The notes beneath the pieces are model-generated. The model searched no databases. It saw only the letters and a program-made list of their open reading frames with translations, and was not told the origin of the DNA. Below are positions 20,108-29,900 of a stretch of 64,000 nt of DNA, one piece after another. The first letter of the stretch is position 1. Each line of letters opens with the position of its first letter. The stretch comes from Dechloromonas denitrificans (lineage in GTDB: Bacteria; Pseudomonadota; Gammaproteobacteria; Burkholderiales; Rhodocyclaceae), in contig NZ_CP075185.1 in assembly GCF_020510685.1 (NCBI RefSeq), forward strand, positions 3,658,001-3,722,000, read 5' to 3'. Made by a program: the position numbers and the translations under genes.

Positions 20108-21268
20108 CTAGCCGGCGGCGTCGACCGCGGCAGTCTCGCGCACCCAGCGCCAGACCAGAAACAGCCCGATCAGGGCAAAAACCGAACTGAGCGCGAAAGT
20201 CCACCCCGCCCCCCAGTCGTCCCAGGTCCAGCCGCTGATCAGCGCCCCGAGCAAACCGCCCGCGCCAAACGACAGGCTGGAGTACAAGGCCTGCCCTCGG
20301 CCCTGTGCCCGCCCGGGAAACCATTCGTTGACGGCGGCAATGGCCGAGGCATGGTAGGCGCCAAAGGTCAGTCCGTGCATCAACTGCACGACGACCATAA
20401 CAGCCATCGATTCGACCCCCCAGCCCATCAGCAGAAAGCGCAAAACTGCTACGGCAAAACTGGCGAGCAGAATGTCGCGCAGCGAAAAGCGCCGGGACAG
20501 CCGCGCCATCAACATGAAGACGACGATCTCGGCGACCACGCCGAGCGACCACAAGCCGCCCACCTCGGTCTTGCTGTAGCCATGGCCGGCCAGATGGATC
20601 GAGTAAAAAACGTAGAACGCGCCATGCGCCGCCGACATCGCGAAACAGGCCGCCATCAGCGCCCTGACTTTCGGTTGGCGGAGGATTTCGGCAATCGGCT
20701 GCCCGTCGCGGACTTGCGGCGCTTCATGCACTTCCGGCAGAACGCCGGCAAGGACCAGGATGCCGAGCAGAATGCCCCAGCATACCCAGAGCACGCCAAC
20801 CGGCGGCGCCATATCGAGCAAGGCGCCGGTTCCCATCACGGCAACGATGAAGCCGATCGACCCCCATAGCCGGATGCGGCTATAGCGTCCGCACTCCTCG
20901 CGCAGATGGTCGAAAGTCAGCGTTTCGACCAACGGCAGCGCAGCGCTCCAGAAAAAAGCCAGGACCGCCATGGCGACCAGCATGGTCGGCAGTCGATCAA
21001 GCCAGAAAAAGGCGGTGAATCCGGCCAGGGCGATCACCCCGGCGAGGCGAATGATGGCCATGCGCCGGCCGAAGCGGTCGGCGAGCCAGCCCCAGAGATT
21101 GGGACCGAACAGGCGCATCAACTGCATCTGCGACATCAACAGGCCGATGTCCCAGGCGGAGAAATTCAGGGATTGGAGATACAGCCCGAAATAGGGCGAA
21201 AACGCGCCAATGAAGGCGAAATAGAAAAAGTAATAGCCGGAAAGGCGCCAGTAAGGCAAAGCATGCAT
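20108..21268 (-). CDS. MFS transporter, HcaT-like
   Basis: The 386-residue protein has about 12 hydrophobic segments and the MFS loop 2-3 motif [12 protein letters not shown] near 60-71. The opening [27 protein letters not shown] is typical of the HcaT/LacY-related MFS_1-like group (3-phenylpropionate permease type). The substrate cannot be told from sequence. It lies 59 bp upstream of leuC on the same strand and could be transcribed with it. Confidence 0.85.
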   Translation of the reverse strand: MHALPYWRLSGYYFFYFAFIGAFSPYFGLYLQSLNFSAWDIGLLMSQMQLMRLFGPNLWGWLADRFGRRMAIIRLAGVIALAGFTAFFWLDRLPTMLVAMAVLAFFWSAALPLVETLTFDHLREECGRYSRIRLWGSIGFIVAVMGTGALLDMAPPVGVLWVCWGILLGILVLAGVLPEVHEAPQVRDGQPIAEILRQPKVRALMAACFAMSAAHGAFYVFYSIHLAGHGYSKTEVGGLWSLGVVAEIVVFMLMARLSRRFSLRDILLASFAVAVLRFLLMGWGVESMAVMVVVQLMHGLTFGAYHASAIAAVNEWFPGRAQGRGQALYSSLSFGAGGLLGALISGWTWDDWGAGWTFALSSVFALIGLFLVWRWVRETAAVDAAG

Positions 21269-21309
21269 CCGGCGATTTTACCGGATGCCGCGTCGGGCAC
21301 CGGCGCTAA

Positions 21310-21576
21310 TCAGGCCTTGGCAGACTGCTGGCCGGCGCGAAAAGCGAGCAGCAGGTGGTAAAGCTCGTCCTTCAGCTTGACGCGCTGTTTCTTCATGTCC
21401 TCGAGCGTGAAGTCGGCCACCGGCATGTCCTGCTCTTCGAGATCTTCAACCTTGCCGGTCAGCCGGGTATAGCTGGCGAACAGCGTGGCGAAATGCGCGT
21501 TGCCGGCACTCAGGACATCGATCGCATCCTTCATGTCCGGAAACTCCTGGTGGAGGTCGTGGTGATCAACTTGCAT
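21310..21576 (-). CDS. YdcH-like small protein (DUF465)
   Basis: The 88-residue, mostly helical, charged protein has the pattern DLHQEFPDMKDAIDVL...HFATLFASYTRL...LEDMKKQRVKLKDELYHLL seen in YdcH/DUF465 proteins. It has no signal peptide or membrane span. Function is unknown in this family. It sits between aroC and the MFS gene on the same strand. Confidence 0.75.
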   Translation of the reverse strand: MQVDHHDLHQEFPDMKDAIDVLSAGNAHFATLFASYTRLTGKVEDLEEQDMPVADFTLEDMKKQRVKLKDELYHLLLAFRAGQQSAKA

Positions 21577-21627
21577 TGCAGTCTCCCATTTAGACTTTCC
21601 GCTCGAACAGCGGCAAAAGATGAACTC

Positions 21628-22728
21628 TTACCCAATTACTCCGGGAATACGCGGCGTCTGACAGGCCACATCGCCACACTGTGCCCGATGACGCAGGGCG
21701 TGGTCAATCAGCACCAGGGCCAGCATGGCTTCGGCGATCGGCGTGGCACGAATGCCGACACAGGGGTCGTGCCGACCCTCGGTGGCCACCTCGATGGCCT
21801 TGCCGTGAATATCGATCGAACGGCGCGGCTGGGCGATCGACGACGTCGGTTTGATCGCCATGTTGACGACGATTTCCTGACCGGTCGAAATACCGCCAAG
21901 CACGCCACCGGCGTGATTGCTGGCGAATCCTTGCGGGGTCATTTCGTCGCCGTGCTCACTGCCCCTCTGGGCAACGGAGGCAAAACCGGCCCCGATCTCG
22001 ACGCCCTTGACGGCGTTGATACCCATCATCGCATAGGCGATTTCGGCATCCAGGCGATCATAGACCGGCTCGCCCCAACCGGGCGGCACGCCGGTCGCCG
22101 TGACGGTGATCCGCGCACCGACGGAATCGAGCGATTTGCGCAGGCTGTCCATGTAGTTTTCCAGCTCCGGCACGATCGCGGCATTCGGGGCGAAGAAAGC
22201 GTTGTCGTCGATGTCGTCGGCCGCCACGAAAGGGATCTCGATCGGCCCGAGGGCGCTCATCCAGCCGCGAATGCTGACGCCGTAACGTTCATGCAGCCAC
22301 TTGCGGGCGATCGCCCCGGCCGCGACGCGCACCGCGGTCTCCCGCGCCGAGGAGCGGCCGCCGCCGCGATAGTCGCGAAAGCCGTACTTGTGGGTGTAGG
22401 TGTAATCAGCATGACCGGGCCGGAAAGTGTCGGCGATATTGCCGTAATCCTTGCTGCGCTGATCCTGATTGCGGATCAACAGGGCGATCGGCGTGCCGGT
22501 CGTCTTGCCTTCGAAGACGCCGGAAAGAATCTCGACGGCATCCGGTTCGCGGCGTTGCGTCACATGGCGCGAGGTGCCCGGCTTGCGGCGATCGAGCTCG
22601 CCCTGGATATCGGCCGCACACAGGGCCAGGCCCGGCGGGCAGCCATCAACGACACAGCCGATTGCCGGACCGTGCGATTCGCCGAAGGAAGTGACGGTAA
22701 ACAGAGTGCCAAAAGTATTGCCGGACAT
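21628..22728 (-). CDS. aroC: Chorismate synthase
   Basis: The 366-residue flavin-dependent lyase makes chorismate from EPSP, the last shared step to aromatic amino acids. It shows [34 protein letters not shown] and the C-terminal [17 protein letters not shown] signatures. The ATG at 22728 gives the canonical [10 protein letters not shown] start; a TTG three codons earlier is less likely. Its start is divergent from the small ORF at 22766, with 37 bp between them. Confidence 0.95.
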   Translation of the reverse strand: MSGNTFGTLFTVTSFGESHGPAIGCVVDGCPPGLALCAADIQGELDRRKPGTSRHVTQRREPDAVEILSGVFEGKTTGTPIALLIRNQDQRSKDYGNIADTFRPGHADYTYTHKYGFRDYRGGGRSSARETAVRVAAGAIARKWLHERYGVSIRGWMSALGPIEIPFVAADDIDDNAFFAPNAAIVPELENYMDSLRKSLDSVGARITVTATGVPPGWGEPVYDRLDAEIAYAMMGINAVKGVEIGAGFASVAQRGSEHGDEMTPQGFASNHAGGVLGGISTGQEIVVNMAIKPTSSIAQPRRSIDIHGKAIEVATEGRHDPCVGIRATPIAEAMLALVLIDHALRHRAQCGDVACQTPRIPGVIG

Positions 22729-22765
22729 GGGAAGCAAGGATCTAAAATGGAATCAGGAGTCTACC

Positions 22766-22924
22766 ATGCCAAGCAAAAAGCCCCCCGTCGCACCGCTGGC
22801 GACAGCCAAAGCCACCACCCGCCCACCGCTCCGCAAGGACACTTCGCCGGCCACGGCGAACGCCCGGCAACAGCCGGACAATCGCTGGCAACGGACGAAA
22901 CGTTACGGTTGGGACAGCCGCTGA
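22766..22924 (+). CDS. Small basic Pro/Thr/Ala-rich protein, unknown
   Basis: A 52-residue frame begins MPSKKPPVAPLATAK and ends QRTKRYGWDSR. It is supported by an AGGAG Shine-Dalgarno at 22755-22759, six bases before the ATG, and by a terminator 16 bases past its stop. It is very basic, without membrane span or cysteine. I do not recognise the family. It is divergently transcribed from aroC across 37 bp. Confidence 0.5.
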   Translation: MPSKKPPVAPLATAKATTRPPLRKDTSPATANARQQPDNRWQRTKRYGWDSR

Positions 22925-22937
22925 GGCGGCACCAACA

Positions 22938-22963
22938 AAAAAGGCAGCCGAAGCTGCCTTTTT
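22938..22963. terminator. Bidirectional terminator
   Basis: Perfect stem AAGGCAGC-CGAA-GCTGCCTT (22941-22960) with A- and T-runs on the two sides. It serves the plus-strand small ORF and the minus-strand CBS gene, which converge here. Confidence 0.85.
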
Positions 22964-22978
22964 GCCGAAGCAAGCCGG

Positions 22979-23425
22979 TCAGGCCTGGGCTTCGTCCGGC
23001 CAGTTCTTGATGTAGCTCTTCAGCATCTTGTTCTCGAAACTCTGCTCTTCGAGCACGGCCTTGGCGACATCGAGAAAAGAGATGACGCCCATCAACATGT
23101 TGCCCTCGAGCACCGGCAGATAACGCGAGTGCTTTTCGATCATCAGGCGGCGCAAATCATTGGCTTCCATATCCGGGAAAGCCGTCACCGGATCCTTGAC
23201 CATCACTTCGCCGACGGTTACGCCAACGACGCTCGAGCCGTGCTGCTTGAGCGCCAGGATGATTTCGCGAAAGGTCAGCATGCCGGCCATCTTGCCGCCG
23301 TCCATGATGACCAGCGAACCGACATCGAGCTCGGCCATGGTATCGGCGGCCGAAGCCAGCGACTGTTGCGGCGTTGCCGTGTAGAGCGTTCCGCCCTTGA
23401 GTTGAATGATTTCACGCACCTGCAT
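22979..23425 (-). CDS. Tandem CBS-domain protein
   Basis: The protein has 148 residues from the ATG at 23425, with GGGAGA eight bases upstream. Two CBS modules occur at about 7-62 (TPQQSLASAADTMAELDVGSLVIMD...) and 74-130 (MVKDPVTAF...RYLPVLEGNMLMGVIS). Stand-alone CBS pairs bind adenine nucleotides and act as energy sensors; the partner here is unknown. The frame extends upstream to 23500 but lacks a ribosome site there. Confidence 0.85.
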   Translation of the reverse strand: MQVREIIQLKGGTLYTATPQQSLASAADTMAELDVGSLVIMDGGKMAGMLTFREIILALKQHGSSVVGVTVGEVMVKDPVTAFPDMEANDLRRLMIEKHSRYLPVLEGNMLMGVISFLDVAKAVLEEQSFENKMLKSYIKNWPDEAQA

Positions 23426-23573
23426 TGAAGTCTCCCGGGCAAGCATTTTTCGATTGATCGGGTCGATCTTAGAGCATGACTCCGCTTTCGCAAAGGCCAA
23501 TCGCCGAAACCCTCACCAGCAGAACGAAGAGCAAAAACAGCCGGTCGGGCACGATAATTTTCCAGCGTCGGGA

Positions 23574-23650
23574 CATAAATATTTATGGCATATGTACTTG
23601 CATAACGTCATAACCAGTTATAGACTTCATATATTACCTAAGTCATATAT
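23574..23650. promoter_or_regulatory. Palindromic AT-rich operator-like region upstream of the HTH gene
   Basis: In a GC-rich genome, 23560-23660 is strongly AT-rich. It contains the perfect 14-bp palindrome CATAAATATTTATG (23574-23587), an inverted repeat ATAAC-CA-GTTAT (23610-23621), and TCATATAT twice in direct orientation (23627-23634 and 23643-23650). They lie 50-127 bases upstream of a helix-turn-helix gene and probably include its promoter and autoregulatory sites. The assignment to that protein is inference. Confidence 0.5.
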
Positions 23651-23700
23651 CGCTAGGATGCTTGGGTAAGCTGATAACACTAGCGTGTGGAGATTGGACT

Positions 23701-24006
23701 ATGACTTCCGTCAAAACTATCGAGAAAGTCGACGCTCGTGAAATTCGTCGCAAACTCGGCCTCAACCAACAACAATTCTGGTCCACCCTGGGCGTGACCC
23801 AAAGCGGTGGCTCACGCTACGAAAGCGGCCGCAACATGCCGAAGCCCGTGCGCGAACTGCTGCGCCTGGTGCACGTCGAGCAGATCGACATCAAGTCGAT
23901 CAAGCGCGAAGACTGGGAAGTGCTGGATTACCTGAAGTCGCAGGAACCGGAACTGTTCAAGTCGCTGAAGAAATCGGCGCGCAGCCGCGGCAAGAAAGCG
24001 GCCTGA
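23701..24006 (+). CDS. Helix-turn-helix (XRE-like) transcriptional regulator
   Basis: The 101-residue protein starts at the ATG at 23701, with GGAG about 9 bases upstream. An XRE-type helix-turn-helix lies at about 10-50 (REIRRKLGLNQQQFWSTLGVTQSGGSRYESG), followed by a helical tail ending in a basic cluster (KKSARSRGKKAA). No ligand domain or toxin partner gene is adjacent. The upstream palindromes suggest autoregulation. Its terminator at 24039-24080 overlaps the end of the convergent radical SAM gene. Confidence 0.8.
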   Translation: MTSVKTIEKVDAREIRRKLGLNQQQFWSTLGVTQSGGSRYESGRNMPKPVRELLRLVHVEQIDIKSIKREDWEVLDYLKSQEPELFKSLKKSARSRGKKAA

Positions 24007-24038
24007 AAAACGGCCTGAAAAGGCCGGCGACCGCAGTA

Positions 24039-24080
24039 ACGGGCATTACGGGGAAACCATCACCCGGATGCCCGTTTTTT
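24039..24080 (+). terminator. Rho-independent terminator after the HTH gene
   Basis: The stem ACGGGCAT (24039-24046) / ATGCCCGT (24068-24075) closes a 21-base loop and is followed by a six-T run to 24080. It overlaps the 3' end of the opposite-strand radical SAM gene. Confidence 0.7.
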
Positions 24081-24882
24081 CATGGATTTCGCTGGCGAAA
24101 GCCGCCAGCTCCTCGGCCGACAGACGACTCAGGCGCGGCGCCGCCGGTTGCAGCGACGGCCGGGCCAGGCCATAGAGGTGGACACCCTGCAGTTGCTCGG
24201 CCAGCGGGGCCAGCAGCGCGCAATAGGCCTGTCGCGCCGCCACGCCCGGCGACTCGCCATCGAGCGCGAACCAGCAGGTCTGCACCCAGGTCGGCGCCAG
24301 ACCGGCACACAGTTCGAGATTGCGGGCGATTTTCTCCGGCAGCAGCGGCACCCCATTGACCACGGCGACATCGGCCGTCTCGGCGCGATCGATCTTGAAC
24401 CAGACCTCGCCCCCCAGTTCGGCCAATTGCCGGATGCCGGCCTGAACCTCGGGACGATGCAGCAGACTGCCGTTGGTAATCAGCCGGAGCATCAACTTGC
24501 CGCGCAGCTCGAAATGTTCGAGCTGCGCCCCGACCCGGTCGACCGCTGCGGCAAACTCCGGGGCGCTGGTCGGCTCGCCGTTGCCGGAGAAGGCGATGTC
24601 CATCAGGCATCGCGCTTCCGACGGCACCTGGCGCTGCATGAAGTCGCCATGCAGCGCGTCGTCGAGAAACCCGGCCAGTTCGCGCTCCAGGCGGTCGAGA
24701 TCGATCGGCGGCGGGCCGCCGCGCGTCAGGTTATCGACCTGGCAATACAGGCAGGCCCAGTTGCAGGCATTGTTGGTGTTCAGATTGATGCCGATCGACA
24801 CGCCGCCGGCGCGGCGCGACACGACCGGATAAACATAGAGCAGGCCGGCGCTGTCCCGGCGGTGATCGTCTGTGGTGAGCAT
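24046..24882 (-). CDS. Radical SAM protein of unknown substrate
   Basis: The 278-residue protein has the [4Fe-4S]/SAM motif C40-x3-C44-x2-C47 (NACNWACLYCQ), a GNGEPT motif near 99-104 and TNGSLL later, typical of radical SAM barrels. It is longer than, and not clearly, QueE, although it is divergent from queD with only 44 bp between starts. That placement invites a link to 7-deazaguanine or tRNA modification, but no sequence feature proves it. No C-terminal accessory cluster cysteines were seen. Confidence 0.8.
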   Translation of the reverse strand: MLTTDDHRRDSAGLLYVYPVVSRRAGGVSIGINLNTNNACNWACLYCQVDNLTRGGPPPIDLDRLERELAGFLDDALHGDFMQRQVPSEARCLMDIAFSGNGEPTSAPEFAAAVDRVGAQLEHFELRGKLMLRLITNGSLLHRPEVQAGIRQLAELGGEVWFKIDRAETADVAVVNGVPLLPEKIARNLELCAGLAPTWVQTCWFALDGESPGVAARQAYCALLAPLAEQLQGVHLYGLARPSLQPAAPRLSRLSAEELAAFASEIHEKTGIRVMVSP

Positions 24883-24891
24883 GGGGCATTG

Positions 24892-24897
24892 TATAAT
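24892..24897 (+). promoter_or_regulatory. -10 box for queD
   Basis: A perfect TATAAT lies 30 bases before the queD ATG, in the 44-bp divergent gap with the radical SAM gene. No good -35 is visible at 16-18 bp, where the sequence already codes for the neighbour. Confidence 0.5.
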
Positions 24898-24926
24898 CCG
24901 CGCCCGCCTTGTCGAGCCTTACACCC

Positions 24927-25379
24927 ATGTTTATCACCCGCCGACTCGAATTCGATGCCGGGCACCGCATTCCCGACCACAAGAGTCAGTGCCGCCACCT
25001 GCACGGGCACCGCTACATCATCGAAATCACCCTCTCCGGCGGCGTCATCGACAAGGCCGGCGACACGGCCAACGGCATGGTGATGGATTTTTCGCAGGTC
25101 AAGGACCTCGCCAAGACGCATCTGGTCGATGGCTGGGACCACGCGTTCCTGGCCTTTGCCGGCGACACGGCGATTGTCGACTTCCTGTCATCGCTGCCCG
25201 ACCACAAGACGGTGATCCTCGATCGCGTGCCGACCGCCGAGAATCTCGCACGGATCGCTTTCGAGCGGCTCGACGCGGTCTATCGCGACACCTACGGCAA
25301 TCACCTCCGGCTCGAACAGGTCCGCCTCTACGAAACGCCCAACTGCTGGGCCGATGCGGTGCGCGCCCGGCTGGATTGA
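24927..25379 (+). CDS. queD: 6-carboxy-5,6,7,8-tetrahydropterin synthase family protein
   Basis: The 150-residue T-fold enzyme converts dihydroneopterin triphosphate to carboxytetrahydropterin in queuosine synthesis. Zinc ligands are His13 (FDAGHRIP), His26 and His28 (HLHGHRY). Catalytic Cys22 lies four residues before His26, the E. coli QueD spacing, which separates it from eukaryotic PTPS. YETPNCWADA is the C-terminal family motif. The ATG at 24927 is chosen over an upstream TTG (24909). Confidence 0.9.
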   Translation: MFITRRLEFDAGHRIPDHKSQCRHLHGHRYIIEITLSGGVIDKAGDTANGMVMDFSQVKDLAKTHLVDGWDHAFLAFAGDTAIVDFLSSLPDHKTVILDRVPTAENLARIAFERLDAVYRDTYGNHLRLEQVRLYETPNCWADAVRARLD

Positions 25380-25452
25380 GCCGGCCGGCGCTTCTCCTTA
25401 TACTGTTCGAATAACGGCAGGACATCAGCCGCCAGGCTGACAGGAGGGGACC

Positions 25453-25500
25453 ATGAGATCGATTCGACCGGCTGGCGCAGCTTTGCGTCACGTCCGCTGA
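25453..25500 (+). CDS. Short leader ORF or disrupted 5' end of the patatin gene
   Basis: A 15-codon frame (MRSIRPAGAALRHVR) begins five bases after a very strong AGGAGG Shine-Dalgarno (25442-25447). It ends in TGA 7 bases before the patatin TTG. The patatin frame over the same stretch reads like normal protein (DRFDRLAQLCVTSADGR), but its start lies one base out of register. Either this is a leader peptide or a one-base indel separates the true start from the lipase. Confidence 0.4.
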   Translation: MRSIRPAGAALRHVR

Positions 25501-25507
25501 CGGCCGT

Positions 25508-26665
25508 TTGACCGTGGCCGACACCACCCGCGGCAAATCGCCCGGCACGGCCCTGATCCTGACCGGCGGCGGAGCTCGCGCCGCCTATCAGGTCGGCTTC
25601 CTGCTCGCCGTCGCCAAACTGTCGACCAACCGTCGCCACAACCCTTTTCCGATTCTCTGCGGCACCTCGGCCGGCGCCATCAATGCGGCGGGCATCGCCT
25701 GCCTGGCCGACAATTTCGGCAAGGCGATCTCGATCCTCGCCGGCGTCTGGCGCAACATGCACGCCGGCCACATCTACCGGGCCGACACGCTGGGCGTCGG
25801 CCTTTCCGGCGCCCGCTGGATGTCCCTGCTGGCGCTCGGCTGGCTGATCCGCAATCCGCCCCGCTCGCTGCTCGACAACGCGCCGCTGCGCGAGCTGCTG
25901 ACCCGCCACCTCGACTTCAAGGGGATCGATCGCTCGATTGCCCGGGGAGCCCTGCACGCCGTCAGCATCTCGGCTTCCGGCTACGAATCCGGCGAAAGCA
26001 TCAGTTTCTTCCAGGCCCACTCCTCGGCCCAACCCTGGCGACGGGTGCAGCGCCTGGGCATCCGGGCGCAGATCGGGGTCGATCATCTGCTTGCCTCAAG
26101 CGCGATTCCCTTCATTTTTCCAGCCACCCGCATCCATCGCGAGTATTTCGGTGACGGCTCGATGCGCCAGCTGGCGCCGATTTCGCCGGCCATCCATCTC
26201 GGCGCCGAGCGCGTCGTGGTGGTCGGCGCCAGCCGGAAAAACGAGCACCTGGACCGCCAGCGCGTCGAAGCCCATCCGTCGCTCGCCCAGATTGCCGGCC
26301 ACGCGCTGTCCAGCATCTTTCTCGACGGCCTGGCCGTCGATATCGAACGGATGCAGCGCATCAACCAGACGCTCTCGGCGATTCCGCCGGAAATCCGCGA
26401 GCACTCGGGCATTCCGTTGCGGCCGATCAAGACCCTGATCATCGCCCCTTCCGAGCGGCTCGACCGGATCGCCGCCGAACACGCCAGCGCCCTGCCCTGG
26501 GGCGTCAAGGCCTTGCTCAGCGGCATCGGCGCGATGAACCGCCATGGCGGCGCGCTGACCAGCTACCTGCTGTTCGAAAAGCCCTTTACCCGGGCGCTGA
26601 TCGACCTCGGCTACGCCGACACCATGGCGCGGTCGACGGAAGTCGGGGACTTTCTCGACCTTTGA
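25508..26665 (+). CDS. Patatin-like phospholipase
   Basis: The 385-residue protein (from TTG 25508; GTG 25514 also possible) has the patatin oxyanion loop GGGARAAYQVG (20-30), the nucleophile elbow GTSAG with Ser54, and the catalytic Asp216 in GDGSMRQL. No signal peptide is visible. Patatins cleave acyl chains from phospholipids. Neither start has a ribosome site, whereas an ideal one lies upstream in another frame (see the entry at 25453), so the annotated N-terminus is unreliable. Confidence 0.85.
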   Translation: MTVADTTRGKSPGTALILTGGGARAAYQVGFLLAVAKLSTNRRHNPFPILCGTSAGAINAAGIACLADNFGKAISILAGVWRNMHAGHIYRADTLGVGLSGARWMSLLALGWLIRNPPRSLLDNAPLRELLTRHLDFKGIDRSIARGALHAVSISASGYESGESISFFQAHSSAQPWRRVQRLGIRAQIGVDHLLASSAIPFIFPATRIHREYFGDGSMRQLAPISPAIHLGAERVVVVGASRKNEHLDRQRVEAHPSLAQIAGHALSSIFLDGLAVDIERMQRINQTLSAIPPEIREHSGIPLRPIKTLIIAPSERLDRIAAEHASALPWGVKALLSGIGAMNRHGGALTSYLLFEKPFTRALIDLGYADTMARSTEVGDFLDL

Positions 26666-26705
26666 GGCGGCCCAACGGCCGCTCCGGCTGATCGGCCCAG
26701 CCATC

Positions 26706-26721
26706 CGTGCGCTGGCGCACA
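26706..26721 (+). promoter_or_regulatory. Crp-type palindrome upstream of the glucan synthase operon
   Basis: CGTGCG-CTGG-CGCACA, one mismatch from the consensus TGTGYG-N4-CGCACA found repeatedly in 26.7-47 kb. TAAACT at 26743-26748 sits exactly where the -10 falls for an activator centred at -41.5 (start near 26755). The rest of the roughly 300-bp gap (26666-26963) shows no gene. Confidence 0.5.
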
Positions 26722-26963
26722 TACGTCAAGTACGTTGGCGATTAAACTCATCTCTTTGCTGTTGCGAGCCCCGTCGGGCCACTGCCGCCGAGCCGGCTGG
26801 CACCGCCCAGCGCGCCTGAGCGGCAAGCAATCCGCAGCGTTCCCGCGTCGAGTAATCGGCGAAGGCGCGGCGCACCGCCCCCGATGCGAATTAAAGCGTT
26901 GCAGACGGCGTTTTGGGTCCACCGTGTACGTCCGGACTTGCGCTACAGACAGGGATCAGAAAA

Positions 26964-29900
26964 TTGACAGAACGCAACAAGTCCATCCGCACTGCCCTGC
27001 TCAGGATCAGCAAACGCCTGCATGACGGCGGCCTGGCCCGGAAATTCGCGGCGGCCGAACCGCCGCTGCGTGCCGAGCTGTTCAGCGCCGACCAGATGGA
27101 GCGGCATGGCAAGGCGCTGGCCGACACGCATAAATTGCAGGCGGCACACGGACCGGACCTGCTGCTGGCCCGCCTCGGCGAGAACGAGGGTATCCTGCTC
27201 GGCACCTATGACCTGCTGCGCGAAGCGGTCAAGGAAAAGCGCCGGATCACGCCGGCCGGCGAATGGCTGCTCGACAACTTCTACCTGATCGAAGAACAGA
27301 TCCGCACCGCCCGGCGCCATTTCCCCAAGGGCTACAGCCGCGAATTGCCGCTGCTCGCCAGCGGTCCGTCGAGCGGCCTGCCGCGCGTTTACGACATCGC
27401 CCTGGAAGAAATCGCGCACGGCGACGGCCGGGTCGATCCAGAAAGCCTCTATCGCTTCGTCGCCGCCTACCAGAAGGTCGCCGACCTGAAGCTCGGCGAG
27501 TTGTGGGCGATCCCGATCATGTTGCGCCTGGCGCTGATCGAGAATCTGCGCCGGGTCGGCGCCCGCGTCGCCGCCGGCATGATCGACCGGAACAATGCCG
27601 ATGCCTGGGCCGACCAGATGATCGAGGTGGCCGAGACCGATCCGAAGAGCCTGATCCTGGTCATCGCCGACATGGCGCGGGCCAATCCGCCGCTGGTCAA
27701 TTCCTTCGTCGCCGAACTGGCGCGCCGCTTGCAGGGCCACAGTTCGGCGCTGGCCCTGCCGCTCACCTGGATCGAACAGCGGCTGTCCGAATCCGGCCAA
27801 ACCATCGAGCAGCTGGTCCAGTCGGAAACCCAGAGCCAGGCGGCGAACCAGGTTTCGATCAGCAACAGCATCGGCAGCCTGCGCCTACTCGGCGCCATCG
27901 ACTGGCGCGAATTTGTCGAAACGATGAGCACCGTCGACCAGAAACTGCGCGAGGATCCCGACGGGGTCTATGGCCGGATGGATTTCGCCAGCCGCGACCG
28001 CTACCGGCACGTCATCGAAAAACTGGCCCGGCAAAGCCGACTTTCCGAATGCGAGGTGGCGCGCAAAGCCATCCAGCTCGCCCACCAGGGCGACGGCGGC
28101 GACCAGCGCACCCGGCACGTCGGCTACTACCTGATCGACCACGGTCTAACGCAACTCGAGCACGCCGCCGCAGTCCGCCCGTCGGCCGGCGATGTCGTGC
28201 GCCGGCTGGGCACCGGCTCGCCCTTGCTGCTCTATCTTGGCGCCGTCGGGCTGCTCGTCGCCATTTTCGCCGGCGGCCTGCTGGTCTCGGCGCATGGCGC
28301 CGGGCTGGCCGACTGGCGGCTCGGCCTGATGGTCGTGCCGGCCCTGCTCGGCACCAGCCAACTGGCGGTAACGCTGGTGAACTGGCTGGTCACCCTGCTG
28401 GTCGTACCGCACCCGCTGCCCCGCATGGATTTTGCCAAAGGCATCGCCGCGCCAGCCCGCACGCTGGTCGTCGTGCCGACCATGCTGAGCAGCCGGCAGG
28501 GCGTCGCCGAGCTGCTTGAGGCGCTGGAAGTGCGCTTCCTGGCCAACCGCGATCCGTGCCTGCATTTCGGCCTGCTCACCGATTTCCGCGATGCCGATTC
28601 CGAACATCTGCCGACCGACGCGGCCTTGCTGCAACAAGCCGCCGCCGGTATCGCCGCGTTGAACGAGAAGTACGACCGGGCGACCAGCAACCAGTTCTTC
28701 CTGTTTCACCGGCCGCGCCGCTGGAATGTCCAGGAAGGCATCTGGATGGGTTACGAACGCAAGCGCGGCAAGCTCGGCGACCTCAACGCGCTGTTGCGCG
28801 GCGGCGGCAGCGAAGCCTTCTCGCAGATCGTCGGCCACCCCGCGATCCTCCACGAGGTCAAATACGTCATCACGCTCGACACCGACACCCAGCTGCCGCG
28901 CGATGCGGCGCGCGAGTTCGCCGCGACCATGGCGCATCCGCTGAACCAGCCGCGCTATGACGCCAGCCGGCAACGCGTCGACGCCGGCTACGGCATCCTG
29001 CAGCCGCGCATGGCGGTCAGCCTGCCGAGCACCAACCAGTCGCGCTACGCCCAGCTGTGCGGCAGCGAACCGGGCATCGATCCGTACACCCGGGCGGTCT
29101 CCGACGTGTATCAGGATCTCTTCGCCGAAGGCTCGTTCATCGGCAAGGGCATCTACGACGTCGATGCCTTCGAGCAATCGCTCAAGGAGCGCTTCCCGGA
29201 AAACCGCATTCTCAGCCACGACCTGCTCGAAGGCTGCTACGCCCGGGCCGGCCTGCTCAGCGACGTGCTGCTCTACGAGGACTACCCGGCCCGCTACAGT
29301 GCCGATGTCAGCCGCCGCTACCGCTGGATCCGGGGCGACTGGCAGATCGCCAGCTGGCTGCTGCCGCGCGTCCCCGGCGTCGGCGGCGAACGGCGGAAAA
29401 ACCCGCTGTCGAAACTGTCGCAATGGAAGCTGTTCGACAATCTGCGGCGCAGCCTCGTGCCGGCCGCGCTGGTGGCGCTGTTCCTGCTCGGCTGGGCGGC
29501 CGCCCCGGCGTTCGTCGGGTGGACGCTGGCGGCACTCGGCATCCTGTTCATCCCCAGCCTGCTGACCTCCAGCCTCGACCTGGTGCGCAAACAACCGGAA
29601 GTTCGCCTCGGTCAGCATCTGTCCTGCGTCGGACGGGCGACCAGCCGGCAATTCGCCCAGGCGACGTTGAGTCTCGCCTGCCTGCCCTACGAAGCCTGGT
29701 TCAGCCTCGATGCCATCCTGCGCACCGGCGCCCGCCTGCTGTTCACCGGCCGGCGCCTGCTCGAATGGAATCCGTCCGGCGAACTGCAGCGCGAAGCCGA
29801 GCACAAGCGCCGTCGCCAAGCTGCCCCCGGCAGCATCGGCGACCTGCGCCAGACCACCGGCACGATGTGGATGTCCCCTGCCCTGGCGACGACCACCGCC

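Noticed and set aside
17841..20111. 756-codon open frame antisense to leuD/leuC
   Set aside because: Mirrors strongly supported leuC, entericidin-like and leuD genes; no recognisable motif.
23560..23700. Phage attachment site or island boundary in AT-rich DNA
   Set aside because: No integrase, tRNA or flanking direct repeats; the palindromes fit regulator operators better.
24046..24882. Calling the radical SAM protein QueE
   Set aside because: Length and sequence around the cluster do not match QueE clearly; neighbourhood alone is not enough.
28146..29819. 557-codon open frame antisense to the glucan synthase
   Set aside because: Low-complexity Gln/Ala/Gly shadow inside a gene with clear GT84 motifs.
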